Assembly (NCBI RefSeq): GCF_028649455.1
Contig: NZ_JAQSIO010000001.1
Span: forward strand, 620,001 to 684,000
Length of the DNA: 64,000 bases
Direction of reading: 5' to 3'
From: Curvibacter microcysteis
GTDB lineage: Bacteria; Pseudomonadota; Gammaproteobacteria; Burkholderiales; Burkholderiaceae_C
Part shown: positions 35,051 to 45,106 of the stretch, in pieces
Numbering within the stretch: position 1 is the stretch's first letter
How the letters are laid out: every line of letters starts with the position of its first letter
Notes under the pieces: generated by a model
Told to the model about the DNA's origin: nothing
The model's input: only the letters and a program-made list of their open reading frames with translations
Databases searched by the model: none
Made by a program: the position numbers and the translations under genes

Positions 35051-36436
35051 ATGTCTTCACCCCACCCTTCCCAGACCCCGCTGCTGATCGGCTGCGGCGC
35101 CGGCTTCTCGGGCGACCGCTGGGACGCTGCCGTCCCCGTGGTGCGCACCCTGATCGCGCGTGGCGGCCCCGCCGTGCTGATGTTCGAAACCCTGGCCGAG
35201 CGCACGCTGGCCCTGGCCCAGCTGCAACGCCGGCTCAACCCGCAAGCGGGCTACGAGCCCACGCTGGCGCGCTTCATCCGCCCGGTGTTGGCCGACTGCG
35301 TGGCGCACGGCATCCCCATCGTGGGCAATTTCGGCGCCGCCCACCCGCATGGCGCAGCGGCCTGCCTGCAGGCCCTGGCCCTAGAGTTGGGCCTGCCCCC
35401 ACTGCGCATCGGCGTGGTCGAAGGCGACGACGTGCTGGCCCAGCTCAGCCCCGAGCAACTGGCCCAGGTGCGCGGGCCCCACCCCGGCACCCCGGTCAGC
35501 GCCAACGCCTACCTCGGCGCCCAGGGCATTGCGGCCTGCTTGCGCGCCGGTGCCCAGATCGTGGTCACCGGCCGCGTGGCCGACCCGGCCTTGGCCCTGG
35601 GCCCCATGCTGGCCCACTTCGGCTGGGCCGAGGACGACTGGGACCGCCTGGCCGCCGGCACCATCGCCGGCCACCTGCTGGAGTGCGGTGCCCAGGTCTG
35701 CGGCGGCTACTTTGCCGACCCGGGCCTGAAAGACGTGCCCGACCTGGCCCACGTGGGCTTTCCGGTGCTGTGCATGGACGCGGACGGCCGCTTCACCGTG
35801 GGCAAGGCCGAGCACACCGGCGGCTGCGTCGACGAGCGCACCGTCAAGGAACAACTGCTGTACGAGATCCACGACCCGGCCGCCTACCTGACCCCCGACG
35901 TGGTGGCCGACATCAGCGCGGTGCAGGTCTCGGCCATCGGCCCCAACCAGGTGCAGGTCAGCGGTGTGCGCGGCCACCCACGGCCGGCCACGCTCAAGAC
36001 CACCGCCTGCTTTGAAGGCGGCTGGCTGGCCGAGGGCGAGATCTCCTACGCCGGCCCCAACGCCGTGGCCCGCGCCCACCTGGCCGCGCAGGTGGTGCGC
36101 ACCCGCCTGGCCGAACTGGCCCCCGCCCTGGCCCCGCTGCGCTGCGACCTGATTGGTGTGGCCAGCCTGTTCAACGACGACGCCAGCGACTGGGCCCAGG
36201 CCCAGGGCCACGAGGCCCTGGCCGACCCGCTGGCCCTGGCCGATGTGCGCCTGCGCGTCGCGGCCCGCAGCCCACGGCGCGAGGACGCCGAACAACTGAC
36301 CCGCGAAGTGCTGGCGCTCTACACCTGCGGCCCCGCCGGTGGCGCCGGCGTGCGCACGGCCATCACCCCGCGCCTGGCCAGCGAATCCTGGTTCGTGCCC
36401 CGCGCCTGGATCCAAGAACGCTGGAGCCTGCTGTGA
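35051..36436 (+). CDS. AtuA-family protein (DUF1446)
   Basis: 461 residues. Core follows the acyclic terpene utilisation AtuA family: an N-terminal LIGCGAGFSGDRWDAAVPVV, NFGAAHPHGAAACLQ, VSANAYLGAQGIAACLRAGAQIVVTGRVADPALALGPM, HLLECGAQVCGGYFAD and a C-terminal AGPNAVARAHLA. AtuA is needed for citronellol and geraniol breakdown in Pseudomonas, but its chemistry is not settled. The acyl-CoA carboxylase and dehydrogenase genes that accompany atuA there are absent here. Its stop overlaps the next start by four bases. Confidence 0.88.
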   Translation: MSSPHPSQTPLLIGCGAGFSGDRWDAAVPVVRTLIARGGPAVLMFETLAERTLALAQLQRRLNPQAGYEPTLARFIRPVLADCVAHGIPIVGNFGAAHPHGAAACLQALALELGLPPLRIGVVEGDDVLAQLSPEQLAQVRGPHPGTPVSANAYLGAQGIAACLRAGAQIVVTGRVADPALALGPMLAHFGWAEDDWDRLAAGTIAGHLLECGAQVCGGYFADPGLKDVPDLAHVGFPVLCMDADGRFTVGKAEHTGGCVDERTVKEQLLYEIHDPAAYLTPDVVADISAVQVSAIGPNQVQVSGVRGHPRPATLKTTACFEGGWLAEGEISYAGPNAVARAHLAAQVVRTRLAELAPALAPLRCDLIGVASLFNDDASDWAQAQGHEALADPLALADVRLRVAARSPRREDAEQLTREVLALYTCGPAGGAGVRTAITPRLASESWFVPRAWIQERWSLL

Positions 36437-36786
36437 CAAAATCGCCCCTTTTCGAGACCCTGCCGGACACCGTGCCACTGAGCTACCTGGCCCATGGCCG
36501 CACCGGTGACAAAGGCAACCACTCCAACATCAGCGTGATCGCCTACGAGCCCCAATCCTGGCCGCTGCTGCTGGCGCAAGTGACCGAGGCGCGCGTGGCC
36601 GAGCTGTTCGCCCACCGCCGCCCAAGCCGGGTCACGCGCTACCTGCTGCCCCAGTTGCAGGCCCTGAATTTCGTGCTGGAAGACGTGCTGGAAGGCGGCG
36701 TGAACGACGCGCTCAACCTCGATGGCCATGGCAAAAGCCTGTCCGGCCTGTTGCTGAGCTTGCCGATCACGCGCCCCGCCCCCTGA
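36433..36786 (+). CDS. AtuA-associated ferredoxin-fold domain protein
   Basis: 117 residues. LSYLAHGRTGDKGNHSNISVIAY is the mark of the small domain that is fused to the C-terminus of many AtuA proteins or encoded beside them; ending NLDGHGKSLSGLLLSLPI is also typical. Split from the larger protein here with an ATGA-type overlap at 36433-36436, so it likely forms a complex with the upstream product. No cysteine cluster is present despite the fold name. Confidence 0.85.
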   Translation: MTKSPLFETLPDTVPLSYLAHGRTGDKGNHSNISVIAYEPQSWPLLLAQVTEARVAELFAHRRPSRVTRYLLPQLQALNFVLEDVLEGGVNDALNLDGHGKSLSGLLLSLPITRPAP

Positions 36787-36811
36787 GCCCCCACAACACC
36801 AAGGAGACCCC

Positions 36812-37792
36812 ATGAACACCCCGAACCGCCGCCACCTGCTGCTGCAAGCCACCTTGCTGGCGGGCTTGGCCCCCCTGGGCGGCAGCGCCCTGGCGCAGAG
36901 CTTCCCCGACAAACCCATTACCTTCGTCGTGCCCTTCACCGCCGGCAGCGCCACCGACCAGCTGGCGCGCGCCCTGGCCAATGCCATCAGTGCCGACAGC
37001 AAGCACGCCGTGGTGGTGGACAACAAGCCCGGCGCCAACGCCTTCATTGGCGCCCAGGCCGTGGCCAAGGCCAAGCCCGATGGCTACACCGTGCTGATCG
37101 CCACCAACACCACCCACGCGGCCAACGAGCACCTTTACAAAAAGCTGCCCTACGACCCGATCAAGGACTTTGAGCCGATCACCGCGCTGGGCCGGGGCGG
37201 GCAGCTGATGGTGGTGGGCGCGCAGTCGCCGTTCCACAGCGTGGGCGACTTCGTCAAGGCGGCCAAGGCCAACCCGGGCAAGTACTCGTTTGGCGCCGGC
37301 AGTTCGTCGAGCCGCATCGCGGGCGAGATGTTCAAGCAATTGACGGGCACCTACATCGTGGCCATCCCCTACCGCAGCAACCCGCCCGCGGTGACCGACC
37401 TGATTGGCGGCCAGCTGGACCTGATGTTCACCGACATGGCCACCGGCCTGCCCCAGGTCAAGGGCGGCAAGCTGCGCGCCCTGGGCGTGACGCCGCGCCA
37501 GCGCAGCCCGCTGGCACCCGAGGTGCCCACCATCGAAGAAGCCGGCGTCAAGGGCTATGAAGCCACGTACTGGTTTGCCGCCTACGCCCCGGCCGGCACC
37601 CCGGCCCCGGTGGTGGCCAAGCTCAATGAGCTGCTGCACAAGGCCGCGCGCGGCAGCGCCGGCCCGGCCTTCTACCAGCCCACCGGCACCGAGGTCTATG
37701 TGAACAGCCCAGACGAGCTGCGCAAGTTCCAGGCGGCTGAGTCGCTGAAGTGGAGCCGCATCATCAAGGCCGCGGGCATCGAGCCCGAATAA
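36812..37792 (+). CDS. Bug/TctC-family substrate-binding protein
   Basis: 326 residues. N-terminal NRRHLLLQATLLAGLAPLGGS looks Tat-type, with AQS as likely cleavage end. Bug motifs: ITFVVPFTAGSATDQLARALA, VVDNKPGANAFIG, VAIPYRSNPPAVTDLIGG. Third such protein in the window; it lies 25 bases after the AtuA-associated gene, preceded by AAGGAGA. It probably brings in the compound that the AtuA pair processes, with a permease encoded elsewhere. Confidence 0.93.
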   Translation: MNTPNRRHLLLQATLLAGLAPLGGSALAQSFPDKPITFVVPFTAGSATDQLARALANAISADSKHAVVVDNKPGANAFIGAQAVAKAKPDGYTVLIATNTTHAANEHLYKKLPYDPIKDFEPITALGRGGQLMVVGAQSPFHSVGDFVKAAKANPGKYSFGAGSSSSRIAGEMFKQLTGTYIVAIPYRSNPPAVTDLIGGQLDLMFTDMATGLPQVKGGKLRALGVTPRQRSPLAPEVPTIEEAGVKGYEATYWFAAYAPAGTPAPVVAKLNELLHKAARGSAGPAFYQPTGTEVYVNSPDELRKFQAAESLKWSRIIKAAGIEPE

Positions 37793-37851
37793 GGCCTGCG
37801 GAGCGCCCCGGCCGCCACGCCACGCGGCGCTGGGGCAACGACAATCAGGGC

Positions 37852-38949
37852 ATGCCCCACACCGATCCCCTGGACGACCAACCTCCCTTCACCTTCGACG
37901 AACTGGCCTCGGCCAGCCCGGCCGCCGAGCACCCCTACGAGCGCCTGACCCCGGACACCGTGCTGGACGCGCTGGCCCAGATCGGCCTGCATGGCGACGG
38001 CCGCCTGATGGCCCTGTCCTCGTACGAGAACCGCGTCTACGACGTGCAGCTGGAGTCGCCCGTGCAAGGCCACGACCGGGTGGTGTGCAAGTTCTACCGG
38101 CCCGGGCGTTGGAGCGAGGCGCAGATCCTCGAAGAGCACCTGTTCTCGGCCCAGCTCAGTGCGGCTGAAGTGCCCGCTGTGGGCCCGCTGCTGATCGACG
38201 GCCACAGCCTGCACCAGCACCAGGGGTTTGCGTTTTCGGTCAGCCCGCGCCGCGGCGGTCGCCAGCCCGAGCTGGACGACTTCGAAGTGCTGGAATGGAC
38301 CGGCCGCTTCCTGGCCCGCCTGCACCAGGTCGGCGCCCAGCAGGACTTTGTGGCACGGCCTGCGCTGGACCTGGCCAGCTTTGGCTGGGCCGCGCGCGAC
38401 AGCCTGCTGCAATCCAACGCCCTGCCCGCCGACGCCGCCGGCCCCTGGTTGGCGGCCTGCAACGAGGCGCTGGCGCGCATCGCGGCCCACCCAGCCTGCG
38501 ACCCGGTGAGCGGGCACTTCCGCGCCGATGCACTGAAGCTGATCCGCCTGCACGGCGACTGTCACCCCGGCAACATCCTCTGGACCCCGACCGAGCTGCC
38601 CGAGGGCGGCCCGCACTTTGTGGACCTGGACGACGCCCGCACCGGCCCCGCCGTGCAAGACCTGTGGATGCTGCTGTCGGGGGACCGCGCGCAGCAAACC
38701 GGCCAGCTCAGCGCCCTGTTGGAAGGCTATGAGCAGGTGCGTGACTTCGACCGCCGCGAGCTGGCCCTGATCGAGCCGCTGCGCACGCTGCGCCTGATCC
38801 ACTACAGCGCCTGGCTGGCCAGCCGCTGGAGCGACCCCACCTTCCCGATCCACTTCCCCTGGTTTGGCAGCAGCGACTACTGGCAGGGTCAGACCCACCT
38901 GCTGCACGACCAACTGGAGGCGCTGGAGGCCGAGCCGCTGTGGGTCTGA
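37852..38949 (+). CDS. srkA: stress response Ser/Thr kinase SrkA (YihE) family
   Basis: 365 residues from ATG 37852. Small eukaryotic-like kinase that protects from stress-induced death, a counterweight to MazEF in E. coli. Conserved: YENRVYDVQLE in the N-lobe, VVCKFYRPGRWSEAQILEEH with the ATP-binding Lys, FAFSVSPRRGGRQPE, the catalytic loop RLHGDCHPGNILW and the metal-binding FVDLDDARTGPAVQDLWML. Length is near 330 of the E. coli protein with an N-terminal extension. Often followed by dsbA in enterics; here the next gene is a convergent antiporter. Confidence 0.92.
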   Translation: MPHTDPLDDQPPFTFDELASASPAAEHPYERLTPDTVLDALAQIGLHGDGRLMALSSYENRVYDVQLESPVQGHDRVVCKFYRPGRWSEAQILEEHLFSAQLSAAEVPAVGPLLIDGHSLHQHQGFAFSVSPRRGGRQPELDDFEVLEWTGRFLARLHQVGAQQDFVARPALDLASFGWAARDSLLQSNALPADAAGPWLAACNEALARIAAHPACDPVSGHFRADALKLIRLHGDCHPGNILWTPTELPEGGPHFVDLDDARTGPAVQDLWMLLSGDRAQQTGQLSALLEGYEQVRDFDRRELALIEPLRTLRLIHYSAWLASRWSDPTFPIHFPWFGSSDYWQGQTHLLHDQLEALEAEPLWV

Positions 38950-38974
38950 GCCCGCGCGGCACGCGGTGCGGGCG

Positions 38975-40669
38975 TCACACCACGCCGCGCAGCGCCAGCT
39001 CCACCATGTCGATTTCGCGGATCAACAGGCGCAAGGTCTCGTCATTGATTTGATGGCGTGTGCGCAGCGCGTACAAGGCCTCGCGTTCGGCCTGCAAGGC
39101 GTGCAGGCGCAAACCCTTTTCCAGGCCCAGCACGCTTTGCGAGGCGGCGCGCCCGGCCTGGTCGCCCGTCGCCTCGGTCAAGCGGTGCTGGTAGAGGTGG
39201 CGCACGCGCAGACGCACTTTCTCCACCACCGCCGACTGGGCCTGGGCCTCAGGCCCCAGGTGGCGCGAGGTCAGGCTGGCGGGCACCTGGTCCAGCGACT
39301 GCAAGGCCGCCCGCAAAGCCCGCTTGCGGGCCCAGCGCTGCTCCAGGTGGGGTCGCCCCGGGCCGCTGGCCGCTTTCAGGCGGCGCAGCAAGACCGGCAG
39401 GCCCAGGCTGCCGCCCAAGAGCGAGATCACGATGATGGCCGTGGTCAAGAACACCAGCAGGTCGCGCGCCGGAAAGGGCTCGCCATGGCCCAGCAGCACC
39501 GGCAGGCCCAGCACCGCCGCCAGGGTGATGCCCCCCCGGATGCCGCCCAGTGAGGCCACCGCCACCCAGCTCAGCGGCACCGGCCGCGCCGGCCCCCGGC
39601 GCCAGCGCGGGGGCAGCCAGGCCGGCAACACCGCGCCCAGGACCAGGGTGGCAAAGCGCACCGCCAGCAGGGACAGGGCGATCAGCAAGGTGCTCACCAG
39701 CAAGGGCCCGATGGCCCGACTGGGGTGCAGCAAGGCCCCCGCCTCGCGCAGGTCCTGCAGGGGCTCTTGCAGGTTTTGCAGCAGCTCGGGCACCTGCTGG
39801 CCTAGCAGCACGAACACCAGGCCGGTGAAGGCAAAGCGGATCACCTCCCAGGTGCCCTGGGCCTGCACATGGAAGGCGTTGAAACGGGTGCTGCGCAGGT
39901 CCAGCAAGCTGGCGCTCATGCCCGCCGCCACCGCCGCCAGCACACCCGACAGGCCCAGGTGCTCGGCCACCCAGTAGGGGGCAAAAGGCATGAGCAGAAT
40001 CAACAGCACAGTGGGGCCGGCGGGGTCGCCCTCGCGCCAGAACAAAAAGCGGTCATGCACCCAGGCAAAGACCCGGCTGAAGAACAGGCCCACCAAAGCG
40101 CCGCCGCCCGACATCCACAGCATGTCCCAGCCCGCCTCGCGCAGTGAGAACTGCTGTGTCACGGTGGCAGCCACAGCAAACTTGACCGCGACCAGGGCCG
40201 AGGCGTCATTCATCAGCGACTCGCCCTCGAGCAGGTTTTGCAGCCGGGCCGGCATGGGGTGGCGCTGCGACACGGCCGACACCGCCACGGCGTCGGTCGG
40301 AGACAGCACCGCCGCCAGCACAAAGGCCACCGACAGTGGCATGGCGGGCAAGATCCAATGGATGAAGTGCCCCACCACCAGCACAGTGATCAGCACCAGG
40401 CCCACCGACAGCAGCAAGATGGGCCACATGTTGGCGCCGAACTCGCGCTTGGGCATTTGCCAGCCATCGGCAAACAACATCGGCGGGATGAGCAACAGCA
40501 TGAAGGTGGCGGAGTCGATTTCGACCCGCAGGCCCGACACCGGCCAGGCCACCAAGGCGCCCAGGGCGAGTTGCAGCAAAGGCTGCGGCAGGCGCGGCCA
40601 AAACCGCGTCAGCACGCCGGAGAAGGCCACCAGCGCCAACAGCGCCAAAAGAGAAAGAACAGTCTGCAT
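38975..40669 (-). CDS. Na+/H+ antiporter, CPA1 (NhaP-like) family
   Basis: 564 residues. About 12 transmembrane helices to residue 415, then a cytoplasmic tail of about 150 residues ending in a helical region. CPA1 signatures are LSPTDAVAVSAV and LLEGESLMNDASALVAVKFA (the Asn-Asp ion site), plus GGIRGGITLAAVLGLPV. It exchanges sodium or potassium for protons across the inner membrane. The 164-base gap upstream (40670-40833) contains nothing further that I can identify. Confidence 0.92.
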   Translation of the reverse strand: MQTVLSLLALLALVAFSGVLTRFWPRLPQPLLQLALGALVAWPVSGLRVEIDSATFMLLLIPPMLFADGWQMPKREFGANMWPILLLSVGLVLITVLVVGHFIHWILPAMPLSVAFVLAAVLSPTDAVAVSAVSQRHPMPARLQNLLEGESLMNDASALVAVKFAVAATVTQQFSLREAGWDMLWMSGGGALVGLFFSRVFAWVHDRFLFWREGDPAGPTVLLILLMPFAPYWVAEHLGLSGVLAAVAAGMSASLLDLRSTRFNAFHVQAQGTWEVIRFAFTGLVFVLLGQQVPELLQNLQEPLQDLREAGALLHPSRAIGPLLVSTLLIALSLLAVRFATLVLGAVLPAWLPPRWRRGPARPVPLSWVAVASLGGIRGGITLAAVLGLPVLLGHGEPFPARDLLVFLTTAIIVISLLGGSLGLPVLLRRLKAASGPGRPHLEQRWARKRALRAALQSLDQVPASLTSRHLGPEAQAQSAVVEKVRLRVRHLYQHRLTEATGDQAGRAASQSVLGLEKGLRLHALQAEREALYALRTRHQINDETLRLLIREIDMVELALRGVV

Positions 40670-40833
40670 CGGAACACCCAGTCACCGCCCGCTGCGCGCG
40701 GGCCCGTGCACTGTAGTCGGCGTCGGCGCTGTTTGGCGCTGGACCGGCATGAAAAGCCGGCAAAGTGGGCGCTGAGTTTGTTACAAATTGCGGCAGCCGC
40801 CGCGCCCCCCGGTGAGGGCGGCGCGGGGCTGGC

Positions 40834-42021
40834 TCAGGCGGCGCTCAAGGCCGCGGCCAGGCGCAACAGGCTGGCGTCCGAGCCCACCGGGCCGATCAAG
40901 GACAGGCCGATCGGGGCCCCGGTCTCTGGCTGGATGGCGCCAGGCACGGACACCTGCGGGCAGCCCGCCAGGCCAGCGCCGCACAGCAGGTGGATGGCCC
41001 GGTTGCGGTAGTCCTCCAGCGCCGACTCGGGTGCGCTGCGCAGCGGCGCCACATCGGGCATGGTGGGCAGGATCATCACGCCGTCGGGGCCCAGCAGCGC
41101 CGCCAGGTGGGCCTGGTAGGCGCGGCGGAAGGCCTGGGCCTGGGCCACCTGGGCGTCGGTCACGGCGCGCGACCAGGCAAAGCGCTCGGCCACGCCCGGG
41201 CCCAGCGGCGGGGCGTAGCGCTCGATCAGCGGGCCATCGGTCATCCAGGCTTCGCGGCCTTGCAGGTAGCGGAAGTTCCAGTACATGGCCTCCAGCGAGT
41301 CCAGCACCGCAGCGCTGTCAGCGGCAGCACCCCACAGGCTTTGGGCCCGCTCGAACAGCGGTGTGACGGCGGCCACGGCCGCGGGCTGCACCTGGGCCCA
41401 CAGGTCCAGGGGCTTGAGCAGGCGCGGCGTGGCCGGCAGCGGAGCGGTGTCCGGGCCCAGCAGCACCTGGCCCACGCGCAAGAAGGTGTCGGCCTCGCGG
41501 GCAAAAAAGCCGCAGGTGTCAAAGCTGGGGGCCAGGTCCAAAGCGCCCGCCAGCGAGATGCGGCCGTGGCTGGGGCGCAGGCCCCACAGCCCGCAGTGAC
41601 TGGCAGGGGCGCGCACCGAACCACCGGTGTCGGTGCCCAGGGCGAAGTCGGCCAGGTGGCTGGACACGGCCGAGGCCGAACCCGAGGACGAGCCGCCCGA
41701 AATGCGCTCGGGCGCGGCGCCGTTGATGGGCGCGCCAAAGTGGGCGTTGTTGCCATTCATGGAGAAGGCCAGCTCATCGGTCACGGTCTTGCCCACCAGG
41801 GCCGCGCCCGCGTCCAGCAAGGCCTGCACCGTGGGTGCGGTGCGGGTCTTGATGCCCGACATCGCCAGCACGATGGGGTTGCCCCCGCCGGTGGGGTAGC
41901 CGGCCACGTCGAACAGGTCTTTGACCGCGAAGCGCAGGCCGCTCAAGGGGCCAGTGGACGCATGGGCCACCGGCACATCGGGGTAAGGCACAAAGGCGTG
42001 CGCCGGGTCATGCAAGGGCAT
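40834..42021 (-). CDS. amidase (amidase-signature family)
   Basis: 395 residues from ATG 42021; the extension to 42150 is antisense-like and overlaps the ABC gene. Ser-cisSer-Lys triad: Lys in FAVKDLFDVAG, the signature ISGGSSSGSASAVSSHLADFALGTDTGGSVRAPA, and the GLRPSHGRIS loop. It hydrolyses an amide in the cytoplasm. The start lies 14 bases inside the end of the dipeptide-type ABC ATPase gene, so it is the last gene of the importer operon; the imported compound is probably an amide or peptide-like substrate. Confidence 0.9.
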   Translation of the reverse strand: MPLHDPAHAFVPYPDVPVAHASTGPLSGLRFAVKDLFDVAGYPTGGGNPIVLAMSGIKTRTAPTVQALLDAGAALVGKTVTDELAFSMNGNNAHFGAPINGAAPERISGGSSSGSASAVSSHLADFALGTDTGGSVRAPASHCGLWGLRPSHGRISLAGALDLAPSFDTCGFFAREADTFLRVGQVLLGPDTAPLPATPRLLKPLDLWAQVQPAAVAAVTPLFERAQSLWGAAADSAAVLDSLEAMYWNFRYLQGREAWMTDGPLIERYAPPLGPGVAERFAWSRAVTDAQVAQAQAFRRAYQAHLAALLGPDGVMILPTMPDVAPLRSAPESALEDYRNRAIHLLCGAGLAGCPQVSVPGAIQPETGAPIGLSLIGPVGSDASLLRLAAALSAA

Positions 42022-43072
42022 GGGCTTCTCCAACAGGGGTCGAGGGGGTGGCGGGGCCGGCGTGGAAGCAGCGCACGCGGTGGCCCTGGCTGCCTTCGTA
42101 GACCACGTCCTGGGCGGCGGGCTGGGCGCTGCGGCAGTGCTCGCTGGCACGGCTGCAGCGCTCGGCGAAAGAGCAACCGGCGGGCAGGTTGGCCAGGTCC
42201 GGTGGCGAGCCCCCGATGGTCTGCAAGCGCTGGCCCGGGGTCATGGCGCCGTGCGAGCGGCTGCCCAGCAAGGCCTGGGTGTAGGGGTGTTGCGGGTGGC
42301 GAATCAACTCGCGCACCGTGCCTTCTTCGACAATGCGCCCGCCGTACATGACGGCCACACGGTCGGCCACTTCCACCGCGGCGCCAATGTCGTGGGTGAC
42401 GAAGATCACCGACAGGCCCAGCTCGCGCTGCAGTTCGCGCAGCAGCAACAGGATCTGGATCTGCACCGTGGCGTCCAGCGCCGTGGTGGGCTCGTCGGCC
42501 AGCAGCAGCTGGGGGCGGCAGGCCAGGGCCAGCGCGATCATGGCGCGCTGGCGCATGCCGCCCGACATCTCGTGCGGGTAGGCCTGCAGGCGGCGCTCGG
42601 GGCTGGGGATGCGCACCTGCTCAAACAAGGCCAGGGCGCGCTCATGGGCCTGGGCCTTGCTGATGTTTTCGTGGCGACGGATCGACTCGATGATCTGCGC
42701 GCCCAGGGGGTAGACCGGGTCCAGCGCCAGCAGCGGCTCCTGGAAGATCATCGAGGTGGTCTTGCCCCGGTAGTCGTACAGCTCGCGCGAGCCCATGCTC
42801 AGCACATCGCGCCCCCCGACCAGGACCCGGCCGCTCATTTGCGTGCGGCGCTCAGGGTGCAGGCGCAGCAAGGTGCGCAAGGTGACGCTCTTGCCCGAAC
42901 CGGACTCGCCGATCAACGCCACCACCTGGCCCCGCGGCACGTTGAGGGTCACGCCGCTGACGGCCTGCACCGGCTTGCGCCCGCCGGTGAAGGTGACGCA
43001 CAGGTCTTCGATCTGCACCAGGGGCGCGTCGTCGCCAGCGCCAGGAGACAGGGTCTTGGGGTCAGCGCTCAT
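42008..43072 (-). CDS. ABC transporter ATP-binding protein, DppD/OppD type
   Basis: 354 residues from ATG 43072. Walker A GESGSGKS, signature [16 protein letters not shown], Walker [13 protein letters not shown] and switch [13 protein letters not shown]. The C-terminal oligopeptide-transporter domain has the four-cysteine segment ([14 protein letters not shown] and a later Cys) that can bind an Fe-S cluster. The start overlaps the stop of the DppF-type gene (43069-43072). With it, forms the heterodimeric ATPase of the importer. Confidence 0.93.
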   Translation of the reverse strand: MSADPKTLSPGAGDDAPLVQIEDLCVTFTGGRKPVQAVSGVTLNVPRGQVVALIGESGSGKSVTLRTLLRLHPERRTQMSGRVLVGGRDVLSMGSRELYDYRGKTTSMIFQEPLLALDPVYPLGAQIIESIRRHENISKAQAHERALALFEQVRIPSPERRLQAYPHEMSGGMRQRAMIALALACRPQLLLADEPTTALDATVQIQILLLLRELQRELGLSVIFVTHDIGAAVEVADRVAVMYGGRIVEEGTVRELIRHPQHPYTQALLGSRSHGAMTPGQRLQTIGGSPPDLANLPAGCSFAERCSRASEHCRSAQPAAQDVVYEGSQGHRVRCFHAGPATPSTPVGEAHALA

Positions 43073-44178
43073 GCCAGGGCCTCTTTCGCGATGAACAGGT
43101 TTTGCGGATCGGTCAGCGAGCGCGTGGGCGCGCGTGGGTGGCCACTGCCAAGCTCGTGCACCAGGCAGGCCACCACATGGTGCTCGCCCGCCAGGCTGCG
43201 CGCCGGCACGCGGGTGGAACACACCGGATCCGCCAAAGGGCAGCGCGGGTGAAAGCGGCAGCCCGAGGGCGGGTTGATGGGGTTGGGGGGGTCGCCGGTG
43301 AGGGCTGGCGCCAGGGTGCGGTGGTCGGGGTCCATCGAAGGCACCGACGACAGCAGCGCGCGGGTGTAGGGGTGGGCAGGGTTGTCGAACAAGTCGCCGG
43401 CCGGGCCGACCTCGGCCACCTCGCCCAGGTACATGACCAGCACGCGGTCGCTCATGTAGCGCACCACGTTGAGGTCGTGGCTGATGAAGACATAGGTCAG
43501 GCCGAACTCGGCCTTCAGGTCCAGCAGCAGGTTGAGCACCTGGCTTTCCACCGACTTGTCGAGCGCCGACACGGCCTCGTCGAGGATCAGCAGGCGCGGG
43601 CGCAGCGCCAGGGCGCGCGCGATGTTGACGCGCTGGCGCTGGCCGCCCGACAGCTCGTGCGGGTAGCGGCCGGCAAAGCGCGCAGGCTCCAGGCCCACAC
43701 GCGCCAGCAGGTCATGGGCGCGGCGCATGGATTCTTCAGCCGACACGCCGTGCACCTGCGGCCCGAAGGCGATCGAGTCCTCGATGGTCAGGCGCGGGTT
43801 GAGCGAGGCGTAGCTGTCCTGGAACACCATCTGCACCTGGCGGCGGAACTCCTTGAGCGGCAGGTCGCGGCTGCCCACGGTGCGGCCGTCAAAGACGATC
43901 TCGCCGGCGGTGGGCTCCATCAACTGCATCAACAGCCGCGCGGTGGTGGACTTGCCACAACCAGACTCGCCCACCACGCCCAGGGTCTCGCCCTTGAGCA
44001 CCTCGAAATTCACCCCGTCGACCGCACGCACCTGGCCGGTGGCGCGACCGAACAGGCCGCCTTTCAGGGGGAAGTGCTTGACCAAGCCGCGCACCGTCAG
44101 CAGGGGCTGGGCCGGGCCGCCGACGTCGGTCGCGGGCTCGCTGTCGCCGGTCTTGGGAAGGGAATGCCAAGTGCTCAT
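43069..44178 (-). CDS. ABC transporter ATP-binding protein, DppF/OppF type
   Basis: 369 residues from ATG 44178. Walker [24 protein letters not shown], signature [16 protein letters not shown], Walker [13 protein letters not shown] and switch [15 protein letters not shown]-terminal [14 protein letters not shown] segment marks the oligopeptide transporter tail. It starts two bases after the DppC-type permease stop. The frame further upstream is open but reads through the permease in the wrong frame. Confidence 0.93.
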   Translation of the reverse strand: MSTWHSLPKTGDSEPATDVGGPAQPLLTVRGLVKHFPLKGGLFGRATGQVRAVDGVNFEVLKGETLGVVGESGCGKSTTARLLMQLMEPTAGEIVFDGRTVGSRDLPLKEFRRQVQMVFQDSYASLNPRLTIEDSIAFGPQVHGVSAEESMRRAHDLLARVGLEPARFAGRYPHELSGGQRQRVNIARALALRPRLLILDEAVSALDKSVESQVLNLLLDLKAEFGLTYVFISHDLNVVRYMSDRVLVMYLGEVAEVGPAGDLFDNPAHPYTRALLSSVPSMDPDHRTLAPALTGDPPNPINPPSGCRFHPRCPLADPVCSTRVPARSLAGEHHVVACLVHELGSGHPRAPTRSLTDPQNLFIAKEALA

Positions 44179-44180
44179 GA

Positions 44181-45074
44181 TCAGCCTTTGTTGTCCATGG
44201 CCGAACGCAGACCGTCCGACAGCAGGTTGAAGGCCACCGAGGTGATGAAGATCATCACGCCCGGCAAGGCCGCCACCGCGGGTTGGGTGTAGATGGCCGT
44301 GCGCAAGGTGTTGAGCATCAGGCCCCACTCGGGCTCCGGAGGCTTCACGCCCAGGCCCAGGAAGCTCAGGCCGCTGGCCAGGATCATGGACACCGAAATC
44401 AGGCTGGTGGCGTAGACAAAAATCGGCCCCAGCACATTGCCCAGCACGTGCACGCGCACGATGGTGATGGGCCCGGCCCCGGAGGCGCGCGCCGCGTCCA
44501 CGTAGTCGCGGTTGCGCACCTGGGTGGTCACGGCCTCGGCCACGCGGGCGATCTGCGGCACGAAGACCACCGTCAGCGCCACCAGCGAATTCAAAATGCC
44601 CGCGCCCAACGCGCCCGACAGGGCAATCGCCAGCAAGACCGAGGGGAAGGCGTAGAACACGTCGATGGTGCGCATGATCACGGTGTTCACCGGGCCACCG
44701 GTGTAGCCCGCCACCAGGCCGATCACCGAACCCACCACAAACGCGCACAGCACCGGCGCCAAGCCCATGAAGAGCGACAGGCGCGCACCGATCATCAGGC
44801 GCGACAGCAGGTCACGGCCCAGCTCGTCGGTGCCCAGGGGGAAGCCGGGCGTGCCCAGGGGTTTGAGGCGCTTGAGCATGGAGGCCGCGTAGGGGTCGGC
44901 CGGGGTGATCCACGGGCCCAGGGCGGCCATCAGCAACAACAGGATCACGACCACGCCAGCGGCCATGGCGACGCGGTCACGCAGCAGGCGTTGCAGCACG
45001 GACTGCCAGTAGCCGGGCGATTGAAGCACCGGCTCGGGCAAGGTGCGCCGACGCGGTGCAAGGGTGGTGGACAT
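44181..45074 (-). CDS. ABC transporter permease, DppC/OppC type
   Basis: 297 residues; ATG 45074 follows AAGGAG. A conserved N-terminal cytoplasmic segment and a first helix ([21 protein letters not shown]), then [22 protein letters not shown], typical of OppC, and the EAA loop [19 protein letters not shown]. Six transmembrane helices are predicted. Partner of the DppB-type permease. Confidence 0.93.
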   Translation of the reverse strand: MSTTLAPRRRTLPEPVLQSPGYWQSVLQRLLRDRVAMAAGVVVILLLLMAALGPWITPADPYAASMLKRLKPLGTPGFPLGTDELGRDLLSRLMIGARLSLFMGLAPVLCAFVVGSVIGLVAGYTGGPVNTVIMRTIDVFYAFPSVLLAIALSGALGAGILNSLVALTVVFVPQIARVAEAVTTQVRNRDYVDAARASGAGPITIVRVHVLGNVLGPIFVYATSLISVSMILASGLSFLGLGVKPPEPEWGLMLNTLRTAIYTQPAVAALPGVMIFITSVAFNLLSDGLRSAMDNKG

Positions 45075-45106
45075 GGGCAAAGCTCCTTGTGGGGTCGGGT
45101 TCGGCG

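Noticed and set aside
44179-44748. Upstream extension of the DppF-type ATPase giving 559 residues
   Set aside because: It reads the DppC permease gene out of frame; the ATG at 44178 gives normal length.
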